Assembly: GCA_002371265.1 (NCBI GenBank)
Contig: DFGT01000031.1
Location: forward strand, 62,001 to 126,000
Direction of reading: 5' to 3'
Length of the DNA stretch: 64,000 bases
From: Bacteroidales bacterium UBA3743
GTDB lineage: Bacteria; Bacteroidota; Bacteroidia; Bacteroidales; Paludibacteraceae
Part shown: positions 54,222-62,738 of the stretch, in pieces
How the letters are laid out: each line of letters opens with the position of its first letter
Numbering within the stretch: position 1 is the stretch's first letter
Position numbers and translations under genes: made by a program
The notes under the pieces: generated by a model
What the model was told of the DNA's origin: nothing
Database searches by the model: none
Seen by the model: only the letters and a program-made list of their open reading frames with translations

Positions 54222-55808
54222 ATGAAAAAAGGACTACTTGCTTTAGGAGCTTTATTCGCAATATGCCTCTCTATGTTGGCGACCGATATGGTCGTAAAGC
54301 AGGATAACGGAAAGGACAGGAAGATCAATGTGGTGGACACGTCGGAAACATTTCTGCGATTTAAAATTTTATCGGATTCCACAGTAGAGCTGGCAAAAGA
54401 GTCTTCATATCGTGGTTATGATCCCTTCACTACACTAGAATATTGCGGTCATAATTCTATAACTATACCAGAAAAAGTGCGAATAGGAAGAAAAGTGTAT
54501 ACGGTGACAAGCATCGGTATTGCTGCTTTTTACAGATGCGACAATTTGATTAGCATAAGCATTCCTGAGGGTGTGACGAGTATCGGAGTAGCTGCTTTTA
54601 GGGGATGCATCAATTTGACAAGTATCAATATTCCAGAAAGGTTGACGAGTATCGGAGTAGCTGCTTTTAAGGGATGTCGCAGTTTGACAAAAATCGATAT
54701 TCCGGAGAGTCTGACAAACATCGGAGAAAATGCTTTTTCTGGTTGCTACAGTTTGGAAAACATAAGTATTCCAGAGGGAGTGACAAGCATCGGAGCGTCT
54801 ACTTTTTATGGATGTAGTAGTTTGGAGCCAAAATTATTGGTCTACGACAAAGGCACAAAATGTTATGGATGGGTAGGAAATAAGGAAAAATGCACAAATA
54901 TTGTGATTCCTGATGGAGTGACGAGTATCGGATATGCTGCTTTTAGGGGATGCGGCAGTTTGACTAGTATTAAAATTCCAGAGGGAGTGACGAGCATCGG
55001 AAATTCTGCTTTTCGTAGTTGTGACAATTTGACAAATGTAAATATTCCAGAGGGAGTGACGAGCATCGGAGAAGATGTTTTTTCTGGTTGCTACAGTTTG
55101 GAAAACATAAGTATTCCAGAGGGAGTGACAAGCATCGGAAAATTTGCTTTTAGGGGATGCGGCAGTTTGACTGGCATAGATATCCCGGAGAGTTTGACTA
55201 GCATCGGAGTAGCTGCTTTTGAGGGATGCAGAAGTTTGACTAGCATAGATATCCCAGAGTGTTTAACTAGCATCGGAGAAGATGCTTTTGGGGACTGCAA
55301 CAGTTTGAATCCAAAGTTACTGGTCTATGATAAAGGCACTAAATGCTATGGTTGGCTTGGAAATAAGGGAAAATGTATTGATGTCGTGATCCCTAAGGGT
55401 GTGACGAGCATCGGAGGATCTGCGTTTCAAGGTTGTGACAGTTTGACTAATATAAATGTTCCAGAAAGTGTGACGAGCATCGGAAAAGATGTTTTTTGGG
55501 GATGCCACAGTTTGGAAAACATAAGTATTCCAGAGGGAGTGACAAGCATCGGAAATAAAGCTTTTTATGCCTGTAGCAGTTTGACCAGCATCAACATCCC
55601 TGAAAGTGTCTCTTCTATCGGTGATTGGGCATTTCGCTTATGCAACAGTTTGACCAGCATAAACATTCCAGAGAGTGTGACCAGCATCGGAAAAGATGCT
55701 TTTTGGGGATGCAGTAATCTTGAAATTGTAATTGATAATTCCAAGGATAACGTGAAGGTTAGAAGTTCTACGTTTGAAGGTTGCAAATCTGTGAAATACC
55801 TAAAATAA
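54222..55808 (+). CDS. BspA-like leucine-rich-repeat surface protein E (N-module deleted)
   Basis: 528 residues from the ATG at 54222, which opens MKKGLLALGALFAICLSMLA. The longer frame from 54153 is translated repeat DNA. Compared with proteins B and C, a 20-residue stretch holding the DDVEEVFFEEN motif is missing: KINV joins VDTSETFLRF directly. In the paralogues this segment is bounded by short GTGG words, so a 60-bp in-frame deletion is likely. About 16 LRR units follow, with two KCYGW(V/L)G variants. The cap is IVIDNSKDNVKVRSSTF ... CKSVKYLK. Terminator at 55834-55859. Confidence 0.88.
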   Translation: MKKGLLALGALFAICLSMLATDMVVKQDNGKDRKINVVDTSETFLRFKILSDSTVELAKESSYRGYDPFTTLEYCGHNSITIPEKVRIGRKVYTVTSIGIAAFYRCDNLISISIPEGVTSIGVAAFRGCINLTSINIPERLTSIGVAAFKGCRSLTKIDIPESLTNIGENAFSGCYSLENISIPEGVTSIGASTFYGCSSLEPKLLVYDKGTKCYGWVGNKEKCTNIVIPDGVTSIGYAAFRGCGSLTSIKIPEGVTSIGNSAFRSCDNLTNVNIPEGVTSIGEDVFSGCYSLENISIPEGVTSIGKFAFRGCGSLTGIDIPESLTSIGVAAFEGCRSLTSIDIPECLTSIGEDAFGDCNSLNPKLLVYDKGTKCYGWLGNKGKCIDVVIPKGVTSIGGSAFQGCDSLTNINVPESVTSIGKDVFWGCHSLENISIPEGVTSIGNKAFYACSSLTSINIPESVSSIGDWAFRLCNSLTSINIPESVTSIGKDAFWGCSNLEIVIDNSKDNVKVRSSTFEGCKSVKYLK

Positions 55809-55833
55809 AGGATTTCATGGTGTAAGATAGATT

Positions 55834-55863
55834 AAGGGATGGACGACGGCTCATCCCTTTTTC
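55834..55863 (+). terminator. LRR-family terminator (AAGGGATG type)
   Basis: AAGGGATG...CATCCCTT with a T-run. Confidence 0.9.
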
Positions 55864-55879
55864 AATTCAAAAATAGATA

Positions 55880-56260
55880 CGAAATGAATATTTCACATTT
55901 CGCAAGTCTCCATTTTGTTTCACCCCTTCGGGGTTCCCGTCGTGCGCGTCGTCCACAAAACAGGGGTTGAAACCCCTGCCTAAATTGTGACGCCCATTCT
56001 GGGCTACATTTTCCATGATCGTAGGGGCAGGTTTAATACCTGCCCGCAATAGGACAAATTATTTAAATTTCGCAAGTCCCGAAGGGACGGTATATTATAG
56101 GCAGGGATGATAACCCCTGTTTTCATGCGAAGAACGGTATCGAACCGGCAACGAAATTAAAATGTATTCACGTCGAACCGATAATATAAAAACGCACGGA
56201 CATGCGTTTCATACGTCCGTGCGTTTCATCAAAGTTGTCATACGAATATAATACATGTCA
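55880..56260. repeat. Inverted repeat block with REP palindrome
   Basis: Reverse-complement order of the block at 25195-25470: ACCCCTTCGGGGTT, AGGGGTTGAAACCCCT, CGCCCATTCTGGGC, a REP palindrome (56024-56045), AAGTCCCGAAGGGACGG and CAGGGATGATAACCCCTG. 56190-56235 has ACGCACGGACATGCGTTTC-type palindromes. Confidence 0.8.
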
Positions 56261-56281
56261 TTTTTCCGACACATCAACTGT

Positions 56282-56719
56282 TTATAGCTCCTGCCCGTCA
56301 GCAGTAAGATGCAGGAACTTGTCTCGTTTGCCATTTTTCTCCAGCTCCAGCTGATAATATTCCGTCGACGGTGTCTTCACAAATTTTGAATCGTCGATGC
56401 GGTAGCCAGCATATTTGGCACTCACATAGCTCGTCACCTTCTCCGGCAACTCATTCTGATAAATATCTGTATAGGTGTGAGTCCACGAGCCATCAGACTT
56501 GAACCAAGCTTCCATTTCATGCCCATCCTGGAAAAATTCAGCCTTATATAGTTTGTTTTCCAATTCCCACTGTGGATACACACCTTCAAACATACTACTG
56601 AATGTTTGCTCTACCGCTTTTGGCACATCACTGGAAGCCAAGTCTTTATCGTCGTCACATGACACAAAATTAAAGAGAGCGGCCAGGAAGAATGTTGTTA
56701 TGAAAATTCTCTTCTTCAT
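56282..56719 (-). CDS. PepSY-like lipoprotein
   Basis: 145 residues with a lipoprotein signal (MKKRIFITTFFLAALFNFVSC, Cys21). The remainder fits the PepSY-like (DUF2874) pattern of Bacteroidetes: PKAVEQTFSSMFEGVYPQWELENKLYKAEFF, then EAWFKSDGSWTHT, then ELPEKVTSYVSAKYAGYRIDD and a final YYQLELEKNGK. Such proteins are small periplasmic binders, often next to two-component systems and strongly induced by them. Another PepSY-like gene follows upstream at 56767, and the sensor/regulator pair lies beyond. Function unknown beyond the fold. Confidence 0.8.
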   Translation of the reverse strand: MKKRIFITTFFLAALFNFVSCDDDKDLASSDVPKAVEQTFSSMFEGVYPQWELENKLYKAEFFQDGHEMEAWFKSDGSWTHTYTDIYQNELPEKVTSYVSAKYAGYRIDDSKFVKTPSTEYYQLELEKNGKRDKFLHLTADGQEL

Positions 56720-56766
56720 CGTCGTTTTCTTTTTTAGTTAAACAAATTTTTGCTTTTCTCTCAAAA

Positions 56767-57210
56767 TCAGTCGTCAATACCCACCAACTGGAATTGGCCG
56801 TCAAACTTAAGTTCAATATGGCTGGAAAGCTTTACGTCGTACCCTCTGCGATCACGGTCGATCTCCAGAATCTTTGTCTGAGGATAAGAGTCTGCCACAA
56901 ACTTTGAAATGGATTCAGGGACGAGGGCTGCCGGCACCTGGCTCTTCTTGCACTCCACCTCAATCCAGTCGCCCTTGCTGTCAAACTCCAGTTTGTCTCC
57001 GTTTGTAAAGATGACGTCGTAAGTCTTTCCGAACAACTCTGAGTCGACTTTTGCCAAAGCCACCTTCTGGCCAGCAAAATGATTATTGATGATCTGTTGT
57101 GCGTTTGCAGGCAACTGCTCAATCTTGATTGGTTTGTCCTGTCCTGCAAAAACTAATGTCTGGGCACTCAATGCACAACCTACTGCGAATAATTTCATTA
57201 ACCTTTTCAT
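56767..57210 (-). CDS. PepSY-like periplasmic protein
   Basis: 147 residues from the ATG at 57210, which opens the signal MKRLMKLFAVGCALSAQTLVFA. The mature part begins QDKPIKIEQLPANAQQIINNHF, continues with YDVIFTNGDKLEFDSKGDWIEVEC, VPESISKFVADSYPQTKILEIDRDRRGYDVKL and ends HIELKFDGQFQLVGID. This is the two-lobed PepSY-like (DUF2874) arrangement. Likely part of one unit with the lipoprotein at 56282 (gap 47 bp). Regulation by the adjacent two-component system is inferred from conserved neighbourhood in Bacteroidetes. Confidence 0.82.
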   Translation of the reverse strand: MKRLMKLFAVGCALSAQTLVFAGQDKPIKIEQLPANAQQIINNHFAGQKVALAKVDSELFGKTYDVIFTNGDKLEFDSKGDWIEVECKKSQVPAALVPESISKFVADSYPQTKILEIDRDRRGYDVKLSSHIELKFDGQFQLVGIDD

Positions 57211-57372
57211 GTCCTTTACTTTTTTAGTTAAACAATGATTGATTTTTGATTTCAATTGCAAAGTAAAAGAGCAAATCTGAAAAGAATCTGAAAATTTGTG
57301 AACTGCTTAAAATTTAATTAAAAAATTTGGTTTTAGAGTTTGATAATTGTTGTCCCTCCCCCATCTCACCTG

Positions 57373-57812
57373 CGAGTTTGAGCAAGAACGAGCTATCTAT
57401 TTTTCAACATATTTGGCGTCAGGAAGACGCTATTGAGCGAAGCGAGACTAACCCGGGACGAAGTCTCGGGGGATAGCGACAACATCAAAAAACTTGCCTG
57501 AAAGGCAATACATTTTTTAACGAGTTCAAGCAAGAACGAGTTATATTTTTCATCATATTTGGCGTCTGGAAGACGCTATTGAGCGAAGCGAGACTAACCC
57601 GGGACGAAGTCTCGGGGATAACAACATCATCAAAAACTTTGCCTGAAAGGCAATACATTTTTTAATGAGTTCAAGCTAGAACGAACTATATATATTTCAT
57701 CATATTTGGCGTCTGGAAGACGCTATTGAGCGAAGCGAGAGTAACCCGGGACGAAGTCTCGGGGATTGCGACAACATCAAAAACTTTGCCTGGAAGGCAA
57801 TACATTTTTCGC
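57373..57812. repeat. Three tandem copies of a ~146-bp hairpin repeat
   Basis: TTGGCGTC starts at 57413, 57559 and 57706 (periods 146 and 147). Each unit has AAGACGCTATTGAGCGAAGC, the hairpin CCCGGGACGAAGTCTCGGGG, the hairpin TTGCCTGAAAGGCAA and a GAGTTCAAGCAAGAACGAG spacer. A single relative is at 27478-27600. 57211-57372 has no gene. Confidence 0.9.
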
Positions 57813-57824
57813 GAGTCCGCATTC

Positions 57825-59111
57825 CTAAATGTCAGAAGACTCCTTCCCTATCTCAAAACAATGCATCGCGTCGGAAAACTTATATTTTATGTAGAGTCCG
57901 CTCTGTCTGCAGATGGCTTGTGAAATTGGGAGGCCAAGTCCTGTGGAATTCTGTTTGCCTGGAGTATGGTAGAAAGGCACGAAAATCTGATTGTCTGGCA
58001 AAGCCTCTTCTATTCCACTATTTAAGACACGCAAGTGGTCGGCCGTACTTTCCACTATAACAAGTCCACCTTGCTTATTGTGGACAAATGCATTTTTCAG
58101 CAGGTTGGTGAGCAACATCGTCGCCAGAGTGGGATCCATGACATGCTGGAAATCGGAAGGAGATCGCATTTCGACGTGGATTTGCATTGCCGTGAAGATG
58201 GATTGCAGATCGGGCAAGATCCGCTCAGTCAGATTCTGAAAACTGACTAGTTCGCTTTTGGTGAATTGACCGTTTTCGATGCGGGAAAGGTTGAGCAGAG
58301 TGCGGTTGAGCTGCACCATATTCTGCAGTTTACGGATCACTTTGCCAATCTCCACAATCTGCTCCTCACCCAAAGCAGGGTCTTCCATCAACAATTCCAA
58401 CTGGTTCATGCAAACAGCCAGAGGGGTTTGAAGCTCGTGAGAGGCATTGCCGATGAAGTTTTTTTGTATCTCATACTGTTTCTGGCTTCTCAGCATCGAT
58501 TGCTCCACTGTCTCATTCAGCTGTCGGAATTCATCAATATTTGTAGGATTTACAAGTTTAGACGTTTTTTTGTGCAGACGGAACAGTTCCGTCCAACGCA
58601 GCAGATTATAGAGGGGTTTCATGGTCTGACGCATCGAAAGAGTGTTGAGAAGCATCGTTCCAAACAGCAGGATCAAAGCCAGCGTGAGCATCCACTTGAA
58701 AATAGTCTCACGCAGATCATCTTTTTCAATGTGAGGGGTGTAAACCTCCAGTTCGTGGAAATTCCCGTCGTCATCACAATAGATAGTGGTCAGCATACGG
58801 GCAGACTCGTATTCCCTCATTTCCTTCACATAAACCTCACGGTCCTCATATCTGATATGATCATGAGAGGCTGCATACTCTGCGCTGACATCACGTATGG
58901 TGAATTGATTGTTGTTGGAAATAAATGCCTCCTCCAGCTCTTCGCCTGCTAACGTACGTTTGATGATAATCTCCGACATTTTCTCAAGAGAGTCGTCTGT
59001 CTCATCATTCACCTCATCAATCAGAGCGTAATAAAAAGGGATGCTCCAAGAGAGGATTAGCAGTGCCATCAGCACAGAAAGACGCAGAGAGATATGATGC
59101 AGCAGTTTCAT
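57825..59111 (-). CDS. Sensor histidine kinase
   Basis: 428 residues. Membrane helices at 10-30 and 138-157 enclose a periplasmic sensor of about 105 residues. HAMP-like linker, then the phosphoacceptor H-box GNASHELQTPL (His225), N-box LLTNLLKNAFVHN near 330 and G-box STGLGLPISQAICRQ near 390. It autophosphorylates on His225 and passes phosphate to the overlapping response regulator. The start overlaps the stop of that gene by 4 bp. Signal unknown. Confidence 0.92.
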   Translation of the reverse strand: MKLLHHISLRLSVLMALLILSWSIPFYYALIDEVNDETDDSLEKMSEIIIKRTLAGEELEEAFISNNNQFTIRDVSAEYAASHDHIRYEDREVYVKEMREYESARMLTTIYCDDDGNFHELEVYTPHIEKDDLRETIFKWMLTLALILLFGTMLLNTLSMRQTMKPLYNLLRWTELFRLHKKTSKLVNPTNIDEFRQLNETVEQSMLRSQKQYEIQKNFIGNASHELQTPLAVCMNQLELLMEDPALGEEQIVEIGKVIRKLQNMVQLNRTLLNLSRIENGQFTKSELVSFQNLTERILPDLQSIFTAMQIHVEMRSPSDFQHVMDPTLATMLLTNLLKNAFVHNKQGGLVIVESTADHLRVLNSGIEEALPDNQIFVPFYHTPGKQNSTGLGLPISQAICRQSGLYIKYKFSDAMHCFEIGKESSDI

Positions 59112-59782
59112 GGCGTAGTGATTTTGTAGCCGAAGCCATAGACAGTTTTCAGTTCGATATCCGCAGAAGCCGCCTTCAGACGCTTACGCAAGTTTTTCAT
59201 GTGGGCATAGATAAAATCGAAATTGTCCGACTGGTCTATATAGTCGCCCCACACCGCTTCTGCCAACGCCTCCTTGCTCACGACTCTGTCGGGGCGGCTG
59301 ATGAGATAATGCAGAATGTCGAACTCCTTTCTGCTAACCTCCAGAGTTTTGCCTCCCACTTTGACAGAGAACTGATCAGGATTCAGCTCTATATTTCCAA
59401 GGCAGATTGTATGTTCGCCATCCCGTCGACGACGCATAAGACTTCTGATACGGGCATGAAGTTCCGCCAGGTGAAAAGGTTTTGGAAGATAGTCGTCAGC
59501 CCCAAGTTCAAGGCCTTCAATTTTATCATCGACAGAATCGCGGGCGGAAAGTATGATGACGTTGCGATTGATTTTCTTGTCTGCCAATTCTTTAAGCAGA
59601 CTCAGGCCATTGCCATCCGGCAACATGATATCCAGCAGCACACAGTCGTATTCATAGAGAAGAAGTTTGGAGCGAGCCTCATCCAAGGTGGATGCCGTCT
59701 CCACCACATAGCGAGCTTTAATAAGAGATTGGCTTATCACCTCCTGCATTCCATTGTCGTCTTCGATTATAAGTATTTTCAT
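59108..59782 (-). CDS. OmpR/PhoB-family response regulator
   Basis: 224 residues. Receiver domain 1-120: acidic pair EDD (7-9), phosphoacceptor Asp51 in CVLLDIMLPDGNG, then a Ser in ILSARDS near 80 and Lys in YLPKPF near 102. The winged-helix DNA-binding domain is about 128-223 (SVKVGGKTLEVSRKEFDILHYL, VVSKEALAEAVWG, VYGFGYKI). It is transcribed first in the pair, from a box at 59818-59825. Confidence 0.93.
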   Translation of the reverse strand: MKILIIEDDNGMQEVISQSLIKARYVVETASTLDEARSKLLLYEYDCVLLDIMLPDGNGLSLLKELADKKINRNVIILSARDSVDDKIEGLELGADDYLPKPFHLAELHARIRSLMRRRRDGEHTICLGNIELNPDQFSVKVGGKTLEVSRKEFDILHYLISRPDRVVSKEALAEAVWGDYIDQSDNFDFIYAHMKNLRKRLKAASADIELKTVYGFGYKITTP

Positions 59783-59817
59783 GCCCTATATTTTTATCCT
59801 ATTAATGTTACCAGATA

Positions 59818-59825
59818 CAAAGGTA
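59818..59825 (-). promoter_or_regulatory. -7 box for the two-component operon
   Basis: TACCTTTG on the minus strand, matching TAnnTTTG, 35 bp before the start codon. Confidence 0.55.
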
Positions 59826-60050
59826 TCATTTTTCTTCAAAATTCACTCACAACTTGCTCAATTGCAGACTTAACGATTTTCAAACAGGAAAACGAATTTC
59901 GAATCCATGGGAAAAATTTTTGTTGTAACTTTTGCTTTTTTAGTTTTTGTTTATAATTTAGCGAAATCGATGTCACGACATCCATATTTTTCACACGACC
60001 TTAACAATCGCCGAATGAAAAAACTAGTTGATTATTCATAGAATTAAAAA

Positions 60051-62684
60051 ATGAAAAAAATGAAAAAGATACTACTTCTATTAATTCTATCAGTTGTGCT
60101 ATGTCTACCTACGTCTTGTGACCACAGTCATGCGGTGGATGAATCCGAAACACCATTGAAATTCAAAATTCTTTCAGACAGCACACTGGAAGTTATCAAC
60201 GACGATTCATATCGGGAATTAGATTCGGTTTCAGTTCCTGCCAAAGTACGAATTAATGGCAAAATATATAGTGTCACTTCTATCGGTGAGGGGGCTTTTT
60301 ATCACTGTAGCAGTTTGACCAGCATCGAAATCCCTAACAGTGTCACATCTATAGGTACGCGTACTTTTGAGGACTGTATCGGTTTGACCAGCATCGAAAT
60401 TCCAGATGGTGTCACGTCTATCGGTGATTCTGCTTTTTATGACTGCAACAGTTTGGAGCCAAAGTTGTTGGTCTATGATAAAGGTACAAAATGTTATGGC
60501 TGGATTGGGGATTTGAAAAAATGCACAGAGGTCGTGATTCCAGATGGTGTCACTTCTATTGGTAATCGTGCTTTTAGGGGCTGTAGCAGTTTGACCAGCA
60601 TCGAAATCCCTAACAGTGTCACTTCTATCGGTGAGGATGCTTTTGTGGTATGTGGCAGTTTGAATCCAAAGTTATTGGTCTATGATAAAGGCACAAAATG
60701 TTATGGCTGGATTGGGGATAAGAAAAAATGCACAAAGGTCGTGATTCCAGAAGGTGTTACTTCAATCGGTAATCGGGCTTTTAGGGGCTGTAGCAGTTTG
60801 ACCAGCATCAAAATTCCTAATAGTGTCACGTCTATCGGTAGTGAGGCTTTTGAGAGATGTAGTCGTTTGGCCAGCATCAAAATTCCTAATAGTGTCACGT
60901 CTATCGGTAAGGGTGCTTTTAGATACTGTAGCGGTTTGACCAGCATCAAAATCCCTAACAGTGTCACTTCTATCGGTGATGATGCTTTTGTGGTATGTGG
61001 CAGTTTGAATCCAAAGTTATTGGTCTATGATAAAGGCACAAAATGTTATGGCTGGATTGGGGATAAGAAAAAATGCACAAAGGTCGTGATTCCAGAAGGT
61101 GTTACTTCAATCGGTAATCGGGCTTTTTCTTGGTGTCGTAGTTTGACCAGAATCAAAATTCCTAATAGTGTCACGTCTATCGGTAGTGAGGCTTTTGAGG
61201 GATGTAGTCGTTTGGCCAGCATCAAAATTCCTAATAGTGTCACGTCTATCGGTAAGGGTGCTTTTAGATACTGTAGCGATTTGACCAGCATCAAAATCCC
61301 TAATAGTATCACTTCTATCGGTGATGGTGCTTTTTACGATTGTAACAGTTTGAGCCCAAAGTTATTGGTCTATGATAAAGGCACAAAATGTTATGGCTGG
61401 ATTGGGAATGTGAAAAAATGCACAAAGGTTGTGATTCCAGATGGTGTCACTTCTATCGGTGATGGTGCTTTTGAGGGTTGTAGCGGTTTGACCAGCATCG
61501 AAATCCCTAACAGTGTCACTTCTATCGGTGAGGATGCTTTTAGGGGTTGTAGCGGTTTGACCAGCATCGAAATCCCAGATGGTGTCACTTCTATCGGTGA
61601 GGATGCTTTTAGCGGCTGTAGCGGTTTGACCAGCATCGAAATCCCAGATGGTGTCACGTCTATCGGTGATGGTGCTTTTGAGGGTTGTAGCGGTTTGACC
61701 AGCATCAAAATTCCTAATAGTGTCACGTCTATCGGTAGTGAGGCTTTTGAGGGATGTAGTCGTTTGGCCAGCATCAAAATTCCTAATAGTGTCACGTCTA
61801 TCGGTAAGGGTGCTTTTAGATACTGCAGCGGTTTGACTAGCATCAAAATCCCTAACAGTGTCACGTCTATCGGTGGTTGGGTTTTTGAGGGCTGTAGCAG
61901 TTTGACCAGCATCAAAATCCCTGATGGTGTCAGGGCTATCGGTGGTTGGGCTTTAGAGGGTTGTAGCGGTTTGACCAGCATCAAAATCCCTGATGGTGTC
62001 ACTTCTATCGAGGCTGGCGCTTTTGAGGGCTGTAGCGGTTTGACCAGCATCGAAATCCCTAACAGTGTCACGTCTATCGGTTATTATGCTTTTTGGGAAT
62101 GTAGTAGTTTGACCAGCATCAAAATACCTAATAGTGTCACGTCTATCGGCGATCACGCTTTTTGGGAATGTAGTAGTTTGACTAGCATCGAAATTCCTAA
62201 TAGTGTCACTTCTATCGGTATGGGTGCTTTTAGTGGCTGTAGCGGTTTGAATCCAAAGTTATTGGTCTATGATAAAGGCACAAAATGTTATGGCTGGATT
62301 GGGGATAGGGGGAAATGCACAAAAGTCGTGATTCCAGAGGGTGTCACGTCTATCGGTGATGAAGCATTTGGGGGCTGTAGCGGTTTGACCAGCATCAAAA
62401 TTCCTAATAGTGTCACTGCTATCGGTGATGCTGCTTTTGCGAAATGTGAAAGTTTGACTAGCATCAAAATCCCTAATAGTGTCACTTCTATCGGTAATCT
62501 GGCATTTTGGAGATGTGAAAGTTTGACAGGCATCAAAATCCCTAACAGTGTCACTGCTATCGGACATTCTACTTTTTGGGAATGTAGCAACCTTGATATA
62601 GTTATCGACAATTCGGAAAACAATGTGAAGGTAGGATATGATGCATTCCAAGGTTGCAGATCTGTGACATGGTCAAAAGAATAA
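60051..62684 (+). CDS. BspA-like leucine-rich-repeat lipoprotein F
   Basis: 877 residues. Unlike the other members it has a lipoprotein signal (MKKMKKILLLLILSVVLCLPTSC, Cys23) and lacks the VKQKNG...DVEEV module. The beta domain DESETPLKFKILSDSTLEVI follows at once. More than twenty-five LRR units run to the cap VIDNSENNVKVGYDAF ... CRSVTWSKE. Five repeats are the PKLLVYDKGTKCYGWIG variant. A 345-bp block (115 residues, five 23-residue registers) near 60655-61000 is repeated almost exactly at 61000-61345, and part again at 61705. Likely surface-anchored. Terminator at 62708-62733. Confidence 0.9.
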   Translation: MKKMKKILLLLILSVVLCLPTSCDHSHAVDESETPLKFKILSDSTLEVINDDSYRELDSVSVPAKVRINGKIYSVTSIGEGAFYHCSSLTSIEIPNSVTSIGTRTFEDCIGLTSIEIPDGVTSIGDSAFYDCNSLEPKLLVYDKGTKCYGWIGDLKKCTEVVIPDGVTSIGNRAFRGCSSLTSIEIPNSVTSIGEDAFVVCGSLNPKLLVYDKGTKCYGWIGDKKKCTKVVIPEGVTSIGNRAFRGCSSLTSIKIPNSVTSIGSEAFERCSRLASIKIPNSVTSIGKGAFRYCSGLTSIKIPNSVTSIGDDAFVVCGSLNPKLLVYDKGTKCYGWIGDKKKCTKVVIPEGVTSIGNRAFSWCRSLTRIKIPNSVTSIGSEAFEGCSRLASIKIPNSVTSIGKGAFRYCSDLTSIKIPNSITSIGDGAFYDCNSLSPKLLVYDKGTKCYGWIGNVKKCTKVVIPDGVTSIGDGAFEGCSGLTSIEIPNSVTSIGEDAFRGCSGLTSIEIPDGVTSIGEDAFSGCSGLTSIEIPDGVTSIGDGAFEGCSGLTSIKIPNSVTSIGSEAFEGCSRLASIKIPNSVTSIGKGAFRYCSGLTSIKIPNSVTSIGGWVFEGCSSLTSIKIPDGVRAIGGWALEGCSGLTSIKIPDGVTSIEAGAFEGCSGLTSIEIPNSVTSIGYYAFWECSSLTSIKIPNSVTSIGDHAFWECSSLTSIEIPNSVTSIGMGAFSGCSGLNPKLLVYDKGTKCYGWIGDRGKCTKVVIPEGVTSIGDEAFGGCSGLTSIKIPNSVTAIGDAAFAKCESLTSIKIPNSVTSIGNLAFWRCESLTGIKIPNSVTAIGHSTFWECSNLDIVIDNSENNVKVGYDAFQGCRSVTWSKE

Positions 62685-62707
62685 TCATTTGCAAATAAAA
62701 ATCACAG

Positions 62708-62738
62708 AAGGGATGGACGACGGTTCATCCCTTTTTTC
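62708..62738 (+). terminator. LRR-family terminator (AAGGGATG type)
   Basis: AAGGGATG...CATCCCTT with a T-run. Confidence 0.9.

Noticed and set aside
57373..57812. Possible CRISPR or tRNA cluster
   Set aside because: Three 146-bp units without spacer structure; no cloverleaf or CCA-type ends.
58266..59956. Two long plus-strand frames (228 and 297 residues)
   Set aside because: They lie antisense to the histidine kinase and response regulator, which have complete catalytic motifs.
61391..62071. 226-residue minus-strand frame with regular repeats
   Set aside because: Its periodicity only mirrors the 69-bp repeats of the LRR gene on the other strand.
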